From: an uncultured Hyphomonadaceae bacterium | GTDB lineage: Bacteria; Pseudomonadota; Alphaproteobacteria; Caulobacterales; Hyphomonadaceae | Direction: 5' to 3' | NCBI GenBank assembly: GCA_913056435.1 | Contig: CAJXMY010000002.1 | Span: forward strand, 1 to 42,316 | Length of the DNA stretch: 42,316 nt | Shown here: positions 8,661-17,851 of the stretch, piece by piece | Position numbering within the stretch: the first letter of the stretch is position 1 | Layout: each line of letters opens with the position of its first letter | Notes under the pieces: generated by a model | The model's input: the letters and a program-made list of their open reading frames with translations, nothing else | Databases searched by the model: none | What the model was told of the DNA's origin: nothing | Translations under genes and position numbers: made by a program

Positions 8661-9938
8661 ATGGCTGATACTCAGCACCTGAGCCGCGAAAAAAAGGATC
8701 TCTATGATGTGGGTGAAATCCCACCGGAGTTCCATGTCCCGAAATTCATGCACGCCTGGACCATCCGGCGCGAGCGTCATGGACGGCCATCGACGGCCAT
8801 GCAGATTGAACAAGTCCCGGTTCCCGAAATCGACAGTGATGAAGTTCTGGTTCTCGTTATGGCCGCCGGCGTCAATTATAACGGAATCTGGGCTGGCCTC
8901 GGAGAGCCGATCTCGCCTTTCGATGTTCACAAAGCCGACTTCCACATCGCCGGATCCGATGCCTCAGGGATCGTTTGGGCCGTGGGCCGAAAAGTGACCC
9001 GGGTCAAACCTGGCGACGAGGTGGTGATCCATTGTAACCAGGACGATGGCGACGATGAGGAATGCAATGGCGGCGATCCCATGTATTCCCCGAGCCAGAG
9101 GATCTGGGGCTACGAGACACCAGACGGGAGCTTCGCCCAGTTCTGTCGGGTCCAAGCACGCCAGTGCATGCCGCGGCCCAAGCACCTGACCTGGGAAGAG
9201 AGCGCCTGTTACACGCTGACCCTTGCCACCGCTTACCGCATGCTGTTCGGACATCGTCCCCACATCGTAAAACCGGGGAACAATGTTCTGGTCTGGGGCG
9301 CATCAGGTGGTCTGGGAAGCTTCGGCGTGCAGCTGTGTGCTGTCACCGGCGCCCATGCCATCGGCGTGGTCTCGAATGATGATAAATTTGATTTTGTCCG
9401 CTCCATGGGCGCCAAGGGCGTATTGAACCGGAAGGATTTCAACTGCTGGGGCCAGCTCCCTACGGTGAACGGCCCCGAGTTCGGCGACTACATGCGTGAA
9501 AACCGCAAATTCGGGAAAGCCATCTGGGAGATCACTGGACGGAAGGATGTCGACATCGTCTTCGAACACCCTGGCGAAAGCACCTTTCCGGTCTCGGTCT
9601 TTGTCGTCAAACGCGGGGGCATGGTTGTCATCTGCGCCGGAACCACGGGCTTCAACCTGACCATGGATGCTCGCTTCCTCTGGATGCGGCAGAAGCGCGT
9701 TCAGGGCTCCCACTTTGCCAACCTGAAGCAGGCGTCGGCGGCCAATCAACTGGTGATCGACCGGCGAATTGATCCGTGCATGTCGGAGGTCTTCTCTTGG
9801 TCTGACATTCCAGCTGCACATGAAAAAATGCTGGATAATCAGCACCTTCCAGGCAATATGGCTGTTCTGGTGACGAGCCCCAAACCTGGCCTGCGGACCG
9901 TGGAAGACGTTCTGGCCGTCGGCCCGACACCAGCCTAA
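8661..9938 (+). CDS. ccr: Crotonyl-CoA carboxylase/reductase
   Basis: VPEIDSDEVLVLVMAAGVNYNGIWAGLGEPISPFDVHKADFHIAGSDASGIVWAVG...HCNQDDGDDEECNGGDPMYSPSQRIWGYETPDGSFAQF: diagnostic Ccr sequence; AGGAGG RBS. Confidence 0.96.
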   Translation: MADTQHLSREKKDLYDVGEIPPEFHVPKFMHAWTIRRERHGRPSTAMQIEQVPVPEIDSDEVLVLVMAAGVNYNGIWAGLGEPISPFDVHKADFHIAGSDASGIVWAVGRKVTRVKPGDEVVIHCNQDDGDDEECNGGDPMYSPSQRIWGYETPDGSFAQFCRVQARQCMPRPKHLTWEESACYTLTLATAYRMLFGHRPHIVKPGNNVLVWGASGGLGSFGVQLCAVTGAHAIGVVSNDDKFDFVRSMGAKGVLNRKDFNCWGQLPTVNGPEFGDYMRENRKFGKAIWEITGRKDVDIVFEHPGESTFPVSVFVVKRGGMVVICAGTTGFNLTMDARFLWMRQKRVQGSHFANLKQASAANQLVIDRRIDPCMSEVFSWSDIPAAHEKMLDNQHLPGNMAVLVTSPKPGLRTVEDVLAVGPTPA

Positions 9939-11131
9939 GCCAGCTGTCCAGACAGATCCATCAGGGCCGCCTCGTGATCGAGGCGGTCCGAAAGGACTTC
10001 ACGCCAGCCCGAGCCCGGCGGAGCGGACTGACGCAGAAGAGGCGCCACCGGCACCCGTTCCGGCGCCGTGGCATCCGCCTCGTAACGCCCGTCCCACAGC
10101 CCGTGCACCAGCCGGGCGCGCGCCGCCCCGGGGTCCCGCCCGATCAGGAGGCCGCCACGGGATTTCTGCAACCAGGCACCGCCAATCGTCATCCGGTCGC
10201 CGGGCCGGGCGATACGACCCAGAACCTCCGACACCGCCGCCGGTCGCGGCAGGCGGTCTCCCCCACTCGCCACACGGATGAGGACACCGAGGGCCAGGGC
10301 GGCCCGGCTGTGATCCAGACCGGTTCCGTCAAATCGGATCAGGCCGTCCGGATCAACCCGAACATGCTGACGGTCCCGGAGAACCGCCGCCAATGACGCC
10401 CCAGCCGCATGCCGTCGTCGCAAAGCGAGCAAGGCTAGGCGACCAAGCGGCTCACGCCAGTCTGGATGCCGTGAAAGCTGCTGGCGCAAGCGGGCCCGCT
10501 CATAAGCAGGGTTGGCATTTGAGGGGTCATCAATCCAGTGTCGACCGCCCTGCTCAAGCCAGTGCCTGAGCGCCAGTCTGCGTGACAGGAGCAACGGCCG
10601 AACCATCGCCAGCCCGCGACCGTGTGGCCAGACCGGAGAGGCTGATGCCAGGACCGGCCCCGCCTGAGACGCTGATTTCACGCCACGCCGGCGCCGCATC
10701 AAAAGGGTTTCCACAACATCGTCCAGCGTATGGCCAAGACACAAGACCTTAGCACCCGCTTGCCGCGCCGCCTTGGCCAGCAGACGGTGCCGGCCCTGTC
10801 TGGCCGCAGCCTGCCCGGACTGGTGCCCGTCCCATGACAGCAGAACACAGTCATGACCCGCCCGCGCACTCTGAGAGGCCACGAACCGGCATTCCTCCGT
10901 CGATTCGGCCCGCAATCCGTGATCCACACTGAGGACATGTAGCGGCCGGCGCGCACGCTCGGCCCAGCCTGAAAGATGCCAAAACAGCGCCATGGAATCG
11001 CTGCCCCCCGAAACCGCAACCGCAATTGGACGCTCAGGGTCGGGACTGCAGGTCTCGACCAGTGGGCCCATCAGAGCCTCCACGCCGGCTAATGGGCGCT
11101 GGCGCTCAGCTGTCGCAGGCAGACTGCTCAC
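9935..11131 (-). CDS. tilS: tRNA(Ile)-lysidine synthase
   Basis: PIAVAVSGGSDSMALFWHLSGW PP-loop; VLCLGHTLDDVVETLLMRRRRG. Confidence 0.92.
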   Translation of the reverse strand: MSSLPATAERQRPLAGVEALMGPLVETCSPDPERPIAVAVSGGSDSMALFWHLSGWAERARRPLHVLSVDHGLRAESTEECRFVASQSARAGHDCVLLSWDGHQSGQAAARQGRHRLLAKAARQAGAKVLCLGHTLDDVVETLLMRRRRGVKSASQAGPVLASASPVWPHGRGLAMVRPLLLSRRLALRHWLEQGGRHWIDDPSNANPAYERARLRQQLSRHPDWREPLGRLALLALRRRHAAGASLAAVLRDRQHVRVDPDGLIRFDGTGLDHSRAALALGVLIRVASGGDRLPRPAAVSEVLGRIARPGDRMTIGGAWLQKSRGGLLIGRDPGAARARLVHGLWDGRYEADATAPERVPVAPLLRQSAPPGSGWREVLSDRLDHEAALMDLSGQLA

Positions 11132-12086
11132 GCTCGCCTGCCGCGATGATCCGCGTCACGCCAGAAGCCCCTGGATAACGTTGTGGCAGGACGTCCAGCG
11201 CGCTGCACGCCCTCTGAGTATCACCGACCAGGCGCATGGATCGCGCCAGTTTGACAAGCGCTTCGGGCGCTCGGGGATCATCGGGATAATCCCGGATCAT
11301 ACGGGTAAAGGCCTGACCGGACTCGGCATAAGCTTCCTGCTGGTAGAGCGCCTCTCCCAGCCAGTATTGCGCCTCACCAGCCTGCGCGTCTTCGCCAAAG
11401 GCCTCGAGGAATGTCCGAAACCTCAGCTCGGCCCCCGCATAATCAAATTGCAAAAGACGAGATTTCGCCTCGGCGAATAAGGGCCCCGCCTCTCCGGGCA
11501 GGGCGCTCGCCGGCAGGGTTCCCAGAAGGCCCGGTTGCGAGGACTGCCCTTCCGGCCCCGGAGTATCCGCCGACGAAGCGCCAACCGCGGCGAGTCCGTC
11601 AGATCCAGATTTCGGTTCCGATGCGCCCACCAGAACTTCAGCCTGCCGATCTGCTGAGCCCAAGGCGTCCACCCCGAAAGCGGGGCCTGTCTCCAGAGCA
11701 TTCATCTCATCAAGCCTAAGCGTCACGGATGCGACCACGCGCTCGAGGTCCGCCACTTTGCCAGTTTGAAGGGTGAGGTTGGCCTGCAGCTGACCAATCA
11801 GGCGGTCAATCTCCGCATCATCTACCTGCATATCATTAATCTGCTCACGCGACTGAGTCAGAAGAAACTGGAGCGTCTCGACCTTCCCATTCAACATGGC
11901 ATTCTGGGATTCAAGGCCTGTCACCTGAGCCCGTAACTCCGCATTGGCCTGCTGGAGCTCGCCCAGCATGAGCGCGACATCGCTACTGGACACACCCTGA
12001 CGAATATCCGCCTGAGCCGTCGAGCTTGAAAAAGACAGGGCCGAGAAGCCAATCGCCACAGCGAAAATCATTCGTGACAAATGCAT
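11106..12086 (-). CDS. cpoB: Tol-Pal system protein CpoB/YbgF
   Basis: Signal peptide, coiled coil, then TPR-like AGELRF/AEAQYWLGEALYQQEAYAESGQAFTRMIRDYPDDPRAPEALVKLA; downstream of pal. Confidence 0.9.
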   Translation of the reverse strand: MHLSRMIFAVAIGFSALSFSSSTAQADIRQGVSSSDVALMLGELQQANAELRAQVTGLESQNAMLNGKVETLQFLLTQSREQINDMQVDDAEIDRLIGQLQANLTLQTGKVADLERVVASVTLRLDEMNALETGPAFGVDALGSADRQAEVLVGASEPKSGSDGLAAVGASSADTPGPEGQSSQPGLLGTLPASALPGEAGPLFAEAKSRLLQFDYAGAELRFRTFLEAFGEDAQAGEAQYWLGEALYQQEAYAESGQAFTRMIRDYPDDPRAPEALVKLARSMRLVGDTQRACSALDVLPQRYPGASGVTRIIAAGEREQSACDS

Positions 12087-12120
12087 TCTTGAGCTCCCTC
12101 AAGCTTCAACCGACCTGACC

Positions 12121-12158
12121 ATATAAAACGGCCGGGGCCAAATTATGGCGCCCGGCCG
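12121..12158 (-). terminator. Rho-independent terminator after pal
   Basis: Minus strand CGGCCGGGcgccataatttggcCCCGGCCG followed by TTTTATAT. Confidence 0.75.
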
Positions 12159-12181
12159 AATTTCTCAATCTGACGTGTCGC

Positions 12182-12742
12182 CTAGCTTGCAGCGCCAGAA
12201 ACAATCTGGGTGAACCCGTTCCGGTTCAGAGCCCAGGCGGATTCGTCAGAACCCGCTGCGATCGGACGCTCTTTGCCGTAAGACACCGTCTCGATCCGCG
12301 CCGGGTCGACGCCCAGATCAACGAGATAATCTTTCACAACATTCGCACGCCGCTCGCCCAGAGCAAGGTTGTACTCCCGTGTGCCACGCTCATCGCAGTT
12401 TCCAGCGACCAGAATTTTCACATCGGCATAGGACCCCAGCCAAGCTGCCTGACGCTGCAGGACTGAACGGGCATCCTCTGTGAGGACATACTGGTCGAGA
12501 TCAAAAAACACGCGCTCACCAACATTGACCTGGAAATCTTCCAGAGAGCCCGCAAGTGGCCCGGCTGGAACAACGGGTTCCGGCTCTTCAATGACCTCAA
12601 TAACGGGTTCGGGTTCGGGCTCGGGTTCCACGATTACGGGCTCCGGCTCCTCAACCACGGGTGCTGGTGGCGGGGTCGTCGAACATGCTACAACCCCAAA
12701 CAACAGCGCCAGGGACCCGGAAGTCATCATTAGGCGACGCAT
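12182..12742 (-). CDS. pal: Peptidoglycan-associated lipoprotein Pal
   Basis: MRRLMMTSGSLALLFGVVAC lipobox; OmpA-like VFFDLDQYVLTEDARSVLQRQAAWL...VAGNCDERGTREYNLALGERRANVVKDYL; AAGGAG RBS before ATG 12742. Confidence 0.95.
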   Translation of the reverse strand: MRRLMMTSGSLALLFGVVACSTTPPPAPVVEEPEPVIVEPEPEPEPVIEVIEEPEPVVPAGPLAGSLEDFQVNVGERVFFDLDQYVLTEDARSVLQRQAAWLGSYADVKILVAGNCDERGTREYNLALGERRANVVKDYLVDLGVDPARIETVSYGKERPIAAGSDESAWALNRNGFTQIVSGAAS

Positions 12743-12869
12743 GCTTGTACTCCTTGTTAATAAACCAATCACTGCCATAGACATTTTTTTTGACAAATTG
12801 ATGTCACTTATTTCTCTGGTACAGTGAAATTGCCAAAGATCCAATGGCTTAGTTTAAATTTCTTGGAAT

Positions 12870-14249
12870 TTATGGCAGCAGGGGCGACCAGGCCGGGTCG
12901 GATGCATCGGTTGGGGTCACCAACCGGCGAAGACTACGACCCGTTAAGTCAACAGACCAGAGTTCTGGTGCAGCACCGGGGCGCCCTTCCCGGAAGAAGG
13001 TAATCACGCGCCCATTTGGCGACCAGTCCGGTCCCTCATCCAGATACGACTCCGTTAGCAAGCGTTCTCCTGATCCATCGGTTCCGATCACGCCAATGTA
13101 AAACCGGCCCCCAGACTGCTTGGTAAAGGCGATCAGGTCCCCGCGGGGGCTCCAGACCGGCGTGGAATACCGACCCGTCCCAAAGGTGATGCGGCAGGCA
13201 ATATCGCGCCCGCCTGACGGGCAGGCGCGCGGAGACCCGTCAGCATTCATGATATACAATTGTGGGCTTCCACCCCGATCTGAATTGAAGACAACTTCGC
13301 GACCATCCGGGGACATTGACGGGGAGGTATCGATCGCGGGGTGGGTTGTAAGACGCCGGCTCTGGCGGGTGCGCAGATCCATGATGTGGATATCGGAATT
13401 CCCGGATTCCGCTTCGGTGAGGAGAACCCGGCTGCCATCGGCCGAAAAACGGGGCGCAAAGGTCATGGACCGAAAATCCCCCAGAACCTCCTGTCGGCCC
13501 CGCTGCAGATCATAGAGATAAACCCGCGGAATCCCCCCCTCATATGACATATACGTGATCTGCTGTGCCGTTGGAGAAAAACGTGGCGTCAGGACCGTAT
13601 AGCGGCCACTGGTCAGATACTGCACATTTGCCCCATCGGAATCCATGATGGCGAGGCGTTTGACACGTGCCAATTTCGGGCCCGACTCAGCAATGTAGAC
13701 AATTCGGGTGTCGAAATAGCCATCCTCGCCGGTCAGGCGGGAATAGATGGCATCAGAAATTTTATGTGCAATTCGACGAAGGTCCTCAGGCTTGGTCAGG
13801 AAACGTCGTCCCGAGACCAGGGCACCAGACTCATCCTCAAACCGCATCAGCTCCTCGCCATAAACATCCCACATGCGCAGGGAGCCCCGCAACAACTCTG
13901 TTCCATCCCGGAGAACGCTCTCAACCGAACCAATCACCAGGGCGTCCGATTTGATAATCTTCCAGTCGGCAAATCGAGGAGCCACCTCGATATTCACATC
14001 GGTTTGAATAAAGGCACTTGGCGGCGTCAGGACAAACAGCCCGGTCGACTCCAGATCACTGCGGACGATCTCGGAAATCTGTGATGCAATCTCCGGATCC
14101 ACGCCCTTTGCTTCAAAATCCGGAATCGCAATCGGCGTAGGCTCAAAAACCCCCGTCGAAATGTTTACTTCCAACTGTGCCGACGCCAAAGGCATGGCGC
14201 CGGTCAGCCAAAAGGCAAGGGCACCCAAAACAGTTTTAATCCTGGACAT
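12870..14249 (-). CDS. tolB: Tol-Pal system beta-propeller protein TolB
   Basis: MSRIKTVLGALAFWLTGAMPLASAQLEVNISTGVFEPTPIAIPDF...; repeated WSPxG / SPDGRxxxF propeller motifs. Confidence 0.95.
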   Translation of the reverse strand: MSRIKTVLGALAFWLTGAMPLASAQLEVNISTGVFEPTPIAIPDFEAKGVDPEIASQISEIVRSDLESTGLFVLTPPSAFIQTDVNIEVAPRFADWKIIKSDALVIGSVESVLRDGTELLRGSLRMWDVYGEELMRFEDESGALVSGRRFLTKPEDLRRIAHKISDAIYSRLTGEDGYFDTRIVYIAESGPKLARVKRLAIMDSDGANVQYLTSGRYTVLTPRFSPTAQQITYMSYEGGIPRVYLYDLQRGRQEVLGDFRSMTFAPRFSADGSRVLLTEAESGNSDIHIMDLRTRQSRRLTTHPAIDTSPSMSPDGREVVFNSDRGGSPQLYIMNADGSPRACPSGGRDIACRITFGTGRYSTPVWSPRGDLIAFTKQSGGRFYIGVIGTDGSGERLLTESYLDEGPDWSPNGRVITFFREGRPGAAPELWSVDLTGRSLRRLVTPTDASDPAWSPLLP

Positions 14250-14275
14250 AGTCTCTCCTCGACTCATTGAACGGC

Positions 14276-15157
14276 CTACTCGAAAGCGGGTCCGAGATTG
14301 ACACGAATTGTCTGCCATTCAGCATATTCTTGCTTCGGCAACGTAAACGGCTGGCATTTTTGCACCGCACGCCTCGCCCGCTCCATGGCGGTCCGCATAG
14401 GCGTTCGCCCGAGTGGCATGCGGTTGGGATCGATCCATCGAACCTCTCCCATAAGCCCCCCATTCTGATCCAGATCGACCTGCAGTCGCACATTGAGGGT
14501 CTCCGGTTTGGGCAGATCAAGCACACCATCCCAGCATCCCCGGATTTGAGAATAAAGCAGGCTTTCCAGGCGGGCGGTATTGGATGTCCGGTCTCCGGCG
14601 CCCGCCCGCGCGCGCTGCGGCGCCTCAATATCCTCAAGAACAGGCTCCGGCTGCGGCGGGGGAGTCGCCCGGCGGGTGCGTCTTTCGCTGGCAAATGTGC
14701 TCTCAGCATCATTGAGCAGGGCATCAAGCGGATCAATGATCTCTCTCTGGGGCGACGGATTATCTCTTGGCGTTTCGGGGACCTCCGCTCGGTCCGGCGC
14801 ATCAGGCTTAAAATCCGGGACAATGTCTTCTTCGGCCAGAGGCTCTGGCTCCGGCGTGGGATCAGCGGTCGCAATCTCATCCTCGGGCAGGGTTTCATCG
14901 ACCGGGTCTGGTTCAGCCTGGTCCTCCGGATCCGGGAGATCCTCCTCTGGCGCGGGGGCCAGGTCCGGTTCCGGCTCGGGGGCTGGCTTAGGAACTGCGG
15001 AGATATTGGTCAAAGCTCCGAGGTCCACAAGTTCCACGGGCACCACCACGAGATCCTCCGGTGCCCCGCTCGATCCGGAGACATAAGGCCACGAGACATA
15101 GCCCAGACCAATCACGGCGGCATGCAGGAGGATGGAAACGGGCAGGCCACGCAGCAT
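14276..15157 (-). CDS. tolA: TolA / TonB-C-like energy transduction protein
   Basis: N-terminal TM, P/E/D-rich linker, C-terminal SQIRGCWDGVLDLPKPETLNVRLQVDLDQNGGLMGEVRWID; lies between tolR and tolB. Confidence 0.85.
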   Translation of the reverse strand: MLRGLPVSILLHAAVIGLGYVSWPYVSGSSGAPEDLVVVPVELVDLGALTNISAVPKPAPEPEPDLAPAPEEDLPDPEDQAEPDPVDETLPEDEIATADPTPEPEPLAEEDIVPDFKPDAPDRAEVPETPRDNPSPQREIIDPLDALLNDAESTFASERRTRRATPPPQPEPVLEDIEAPQRARAGAGDRTSNTARLESLLYSQIRGCWDGVLDLPKPETLNVRLQVDLDQNGGLMGEVRWIDPNRMPLGRTPMRTAMERARRAVQKCQPFTLPKQEYAEWQTIRVNLGPAFE

Positions 15158-15160
15158 ATG

Positions 15161-15607
15161 TCACTGGGTCCCCTGCAGGTTTGCCTTGGGGTCCGTGACC
15201 AGAGATACGTTGCGAAACCCAGCCTGTTGCAGACGCGTCAGCACCTGCATGACCCGCCCATAATCGACGGCTTCATCCGCCCGCAGGAAGATGCGCTCTC
15301 CATACCCTTCATTGGTGATCGCATAGAGCTTCGAGCTCAGCTCCTCGAGCGCGGTTTCGGTGTCCTGAATATACACCTTGCCATCGGCATCCAATGTTAC
15401 CGAAAGCGGCAGCTCGCTCGGTGCGGGCAGTTTCTGGGCAACCGATTTCGGCAAAGTCACATCAACACCCGTGGTCAGCAGCGGCGCGGTGATCATAAAA
15501 ACGATCAGGAGCACCAACATGACATCGACCAGCGGCGTCACATTTATCTCGGAATTCATGGCCCGGCGGCCCCTGTGGACCTTGGCAGAAGAGGAACTTC
15601 CCGCCAT
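15161..15607 (-). CDS. tolR: Tol-Pal system protein TolR (ExbD family)
   Basis: INVTPLVDVMLVLLIVFMITAPLLTTGVDVTLPKS: ExbD/TolR TM with conserved Asp. Confidence 0.95.
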   Translation of the reverse strand: MAGSSSSAKVHRGRRAMNSEINVTPLVDVMLVLLIVFMITAPLLTTGVDVTLPKSVAQKLPAPSELPLSVTLDADGKVYIQDTETALEELSSKLYAITNEGYGERIFLRADEAVDYGRVMQVLTRLQQAGFRNVSLVTDPKANLQGTQ

Positions 15608-15611
15608 CAGA

Positions 15612-16322
15612 TCAGCCCCCGCTCGCGCGGCGAGACAAACGGACCAGAATATCCTGACTGAAGGAGTCCAGCGCATCGGCGTAATGGTTCAGATCGCCTG
15701 AAAACTTGTTGTAATAAACGACAGCCGGAATGGCGGCGACAAGCCCCATGCCGGTCGCGAAGAGAGCCTCGGCAATCGGACCGGCGACAACTGCGAGACT
15801 CGGGTCCTGCTTGGCTTCGATGTTCAGAAAGGCATTCATGATGCCCCAAACGGTACCAAACAGCCCAATAAATGCCGAAACGGACCCGACGGTGGCCAGA
15901 ACGCCAAGGCCCGACCCGACATTCGCGATCTCACGATCAACGCTCGATCGCATGGAGCGCTCTGCCCGGGCGACCAGAGCCAGATGATCCGCAGGCGCCA
16001 CAGACTTGGCATCGCGCCACTCTCGGGAAATCGCTGTAAACAGCCGCGCCCCCGCATTATCGGGACTTTGACCAGGCCGAAGATCAAGCTCATCGGTTCG
16101 CCCTCCCCAGAAGGCCTCCTCAAACGCCCGGGCTTTCTTTCGGGCACCCCCGATTGACAGATACTTTTCAACAATTACCGCCCAAGACCACAGACTGGAG
16201 ATCAGAAGCACCAGCAGCACCAGTTTCACGACAAGGTCTGCGTCCATCAGCAGGCCAAGGAGGGTAAAGGAGGGCTCTGTGGTTAGCGTGCCCAGGCTTT
16301 GCTCTTCCATATTTTTATCCAT
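15612..16322 (-). CDS. tolQ: Tol-Pal system protein TolQ (MotA/TolQ/ExbB channel)
   Basis: LATVGSVSAFIGLFGTVWGIMNAFLNIEAKQDPSLAVVAGPIAEALFATGMGLVAAIPAVVYYN. Confidence 0.96.
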   Translation of the reverse strand: MDKNMEEQSLGTLTTEPSFTLLGLLMDADLVVKLVLLVLLISSLWSWAVIVEKYLSIGGARKKARAFEEAFWGGRTDELDLRPGQSPDNAGARLFTAISREWRDAKSVAPADHLALVARAERSMRSSVDREIANVGSGLGVLATVGSVSAFIGLFGTVWGIMNAFLNIEAKQDPSLAVVAGPIAEALFATGMGLVAAIPAVVYYNKFSGDLNHYADALDSFSQDILVRLSRRASGG

Positions 16323-16536
16323 TCATGAAAATAACCTCCCGGATCGCACCGGGGGGACCGCGATCACTTATTGTTGGAGAATCAGGCGGAAACGTGACGC
16401 TAACCAGACTGATCTCCTGGAAACTGCGGTCGGGCGATTCGGATTAAGACTTTGTGTCCATCAGGGAGCCCCGGTGTCGGGTCTTTGTTATTTAAGCCTC
16501 AAGGCGCAATCTTCCCCACAAGCGAAATACCCGGGG

Positions 16537-16558
16537 ATAAAAACCCTCTAGTTGAGGG
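16537..16558 (-). terminator. Short terminator-like hairpin overlapping the stop of the Fe-ADH
   Basis: Minus strand CCCTC-AACTA-GAGGG followed by TTTTTAT; stem only 5 bp. Confidence 0.4.
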
Positions 16559-17684
16559 CTTGCTCAAAAAGGATTTCATAGTCGCGCCGTTCGAACGGCC
16601 GAGCATTTCCTGCGTGCGCAAGGTCTGCAAGAGCGTAGTCCACGATTCCCGGGCCATCCGCCGCCGTTACGCCGATATCGGCCAGACAGCGGGGAATCCC
16701 AAGACTCAGGTTCAGCTCTGTGATCGCATCTCCCATATCAGCGCCGGCCTTCAGACCCATCGCAAATCTTAGCCGCTCGAATTTCTCCGAGGCGGCACCA
16801 TCAATATGGCGAAGCAAATGGGGAAGAAAGATCGCATTCAGCGTTCCATGATGCAGCTTCTTTTCTTTCAGTCGACCGGCCGCATGAGACAGGGCGTGAA
16901 CGCCCCCGAGCCCTTTTGTGAAAGCAAGGGCGCCCTCATAGCTTGCCATCATCATATCCCATCGGGCCTGTGCATCATTCCCGTCTTCAACAGCACGGCG
17001 CAGAGCACCCTGCCCAACCGCCCGGCTCAGACCATCGAGCCCGATCCCTTCCGCGGGTGGATTGACCATCGGCGTCAGGACAGCCTCGATGCAGTGGGTG
17101 ACGGCATCCATTCCCGTTGCGGCAGTGAGTCCGGCCGGAAGGCCAAGCGTCAGATCCGGATCACAAATGGCCGTATCAGGTATCAGAAAGGGAGAAGAAT
17201 AGGTCTCCTTACGGCCATTGTTCAGTGTGTTGATAAAACCGACAGAGACTTCCGACCCCGTCCCCGCCGTTGTTGGTATCGCAATCAGTGGGGGCAATTT
17301 CGATATTTTTCGACTCCCGCCGGAAATGGCGGCATAGTCTTCAAGACAGCCGCCATGACTGGCCAAGAGAAGCATGGCCTTGGCCAGATCCATGCTGGAC
17401 CCTCCACCCAGGGCCACGACCCCATCAGCTTCGGCCTGCTTGTAAAGGGCCGCTGTCGTGATCGCCTGGTCCTCTGTCGGGTTCGCCCCGGTTCCAGAGA
17501 AAATATAGGCCGGGGTGACAGGCCCCATGGCGTCGACGATCCGATCAAGAAGTCCTGCCGCCTTGATGCCCGGATCGGTCACGATAAAGGGGCGGGCGAC
17601 GCCATAAGCCTTGAGTGTTTTCTCCAGACGGGACACGGCGCCGTGATCAAAAATGCACGTGTTCAGAAAACGCAGGACGGGCAT
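16548..17684 (-). CDS. Iron-containing alcohol dehydrogenase
   Basis: GGGSSMDLAKAMLLLASHGG, PTTAGTGSEVS, GMDAVTHCIEA, KGLGGVHALSHAAG; GGAG RBS upstream of ATG 17684. Confidence 0.92.
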   Translation of the reverse strand: MPVLRFLNTCIFDHGAVSRLEKTLKAYGVARPFIVTDPGIKAAGLLDRIVDAMGPVTPAYIFSGTGANPTEDQAITTAALYKQAEADGVVALGGGSSMDLAKAMLLLASHGGCLEDYAAISGGSRKISKLPPLIAIPTTAGTGSEVSVGFINTLNNGRKETYSSPFLIPDTAICDPDLTLGLPAGLTAATGMDAVTHCIEAVLTPMVNPPAEGIGLDGLSRAVGQGALRRAVEDGNDAQARWDMMMASYEGALAFTKGLGGVHALSHAAGRLKEKKLHHGTLNAIFLPHLLRHIDGAASEKFERLRFAMGLKAGADMGDAITELNLSLGIPRCLADIGVTAADGPGIVDYALADLAHAGNARPFERRDYEILFEQALN

Positions 17685-17851
17685 GATAGCGGATCTCCGG
17701 GTCTCGAGCTTTGACGGCGCCACAATGCCCAAGACGCTCGAGGGAGCAACCGGTCCCGCTGCGGCAAGCGTGATACAGTACTGTCCGCACCTGTTGACAA
17801 AACTGGGTCAGGTCAGCCCTTTAACCCCTGTTCAGCAGGAGACGTGTTCAC

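Noticed and set aside
12600-12660. Repetitive GGTTCGGGTTCGGGCTCGGG stretch
   Set aside because: Codes for the EPEPEPEP linker of Pal; ordinary low-complexity coding sequence rather than a DNA repeat element.
14267-15661. 464-aa plus-strand ORF antisense to tolA/tolR
   Set aside because: Overlaps two well-supported Tol genes; low-complexity, basic shadow translation.
16342-16366. GATCGC...GCGATC inverted repeat upstream of tolQ
   Set aside because: Short 6-bp arms in GC-rich DNA, no T-tract or positional logic beyond being in the tol leader.
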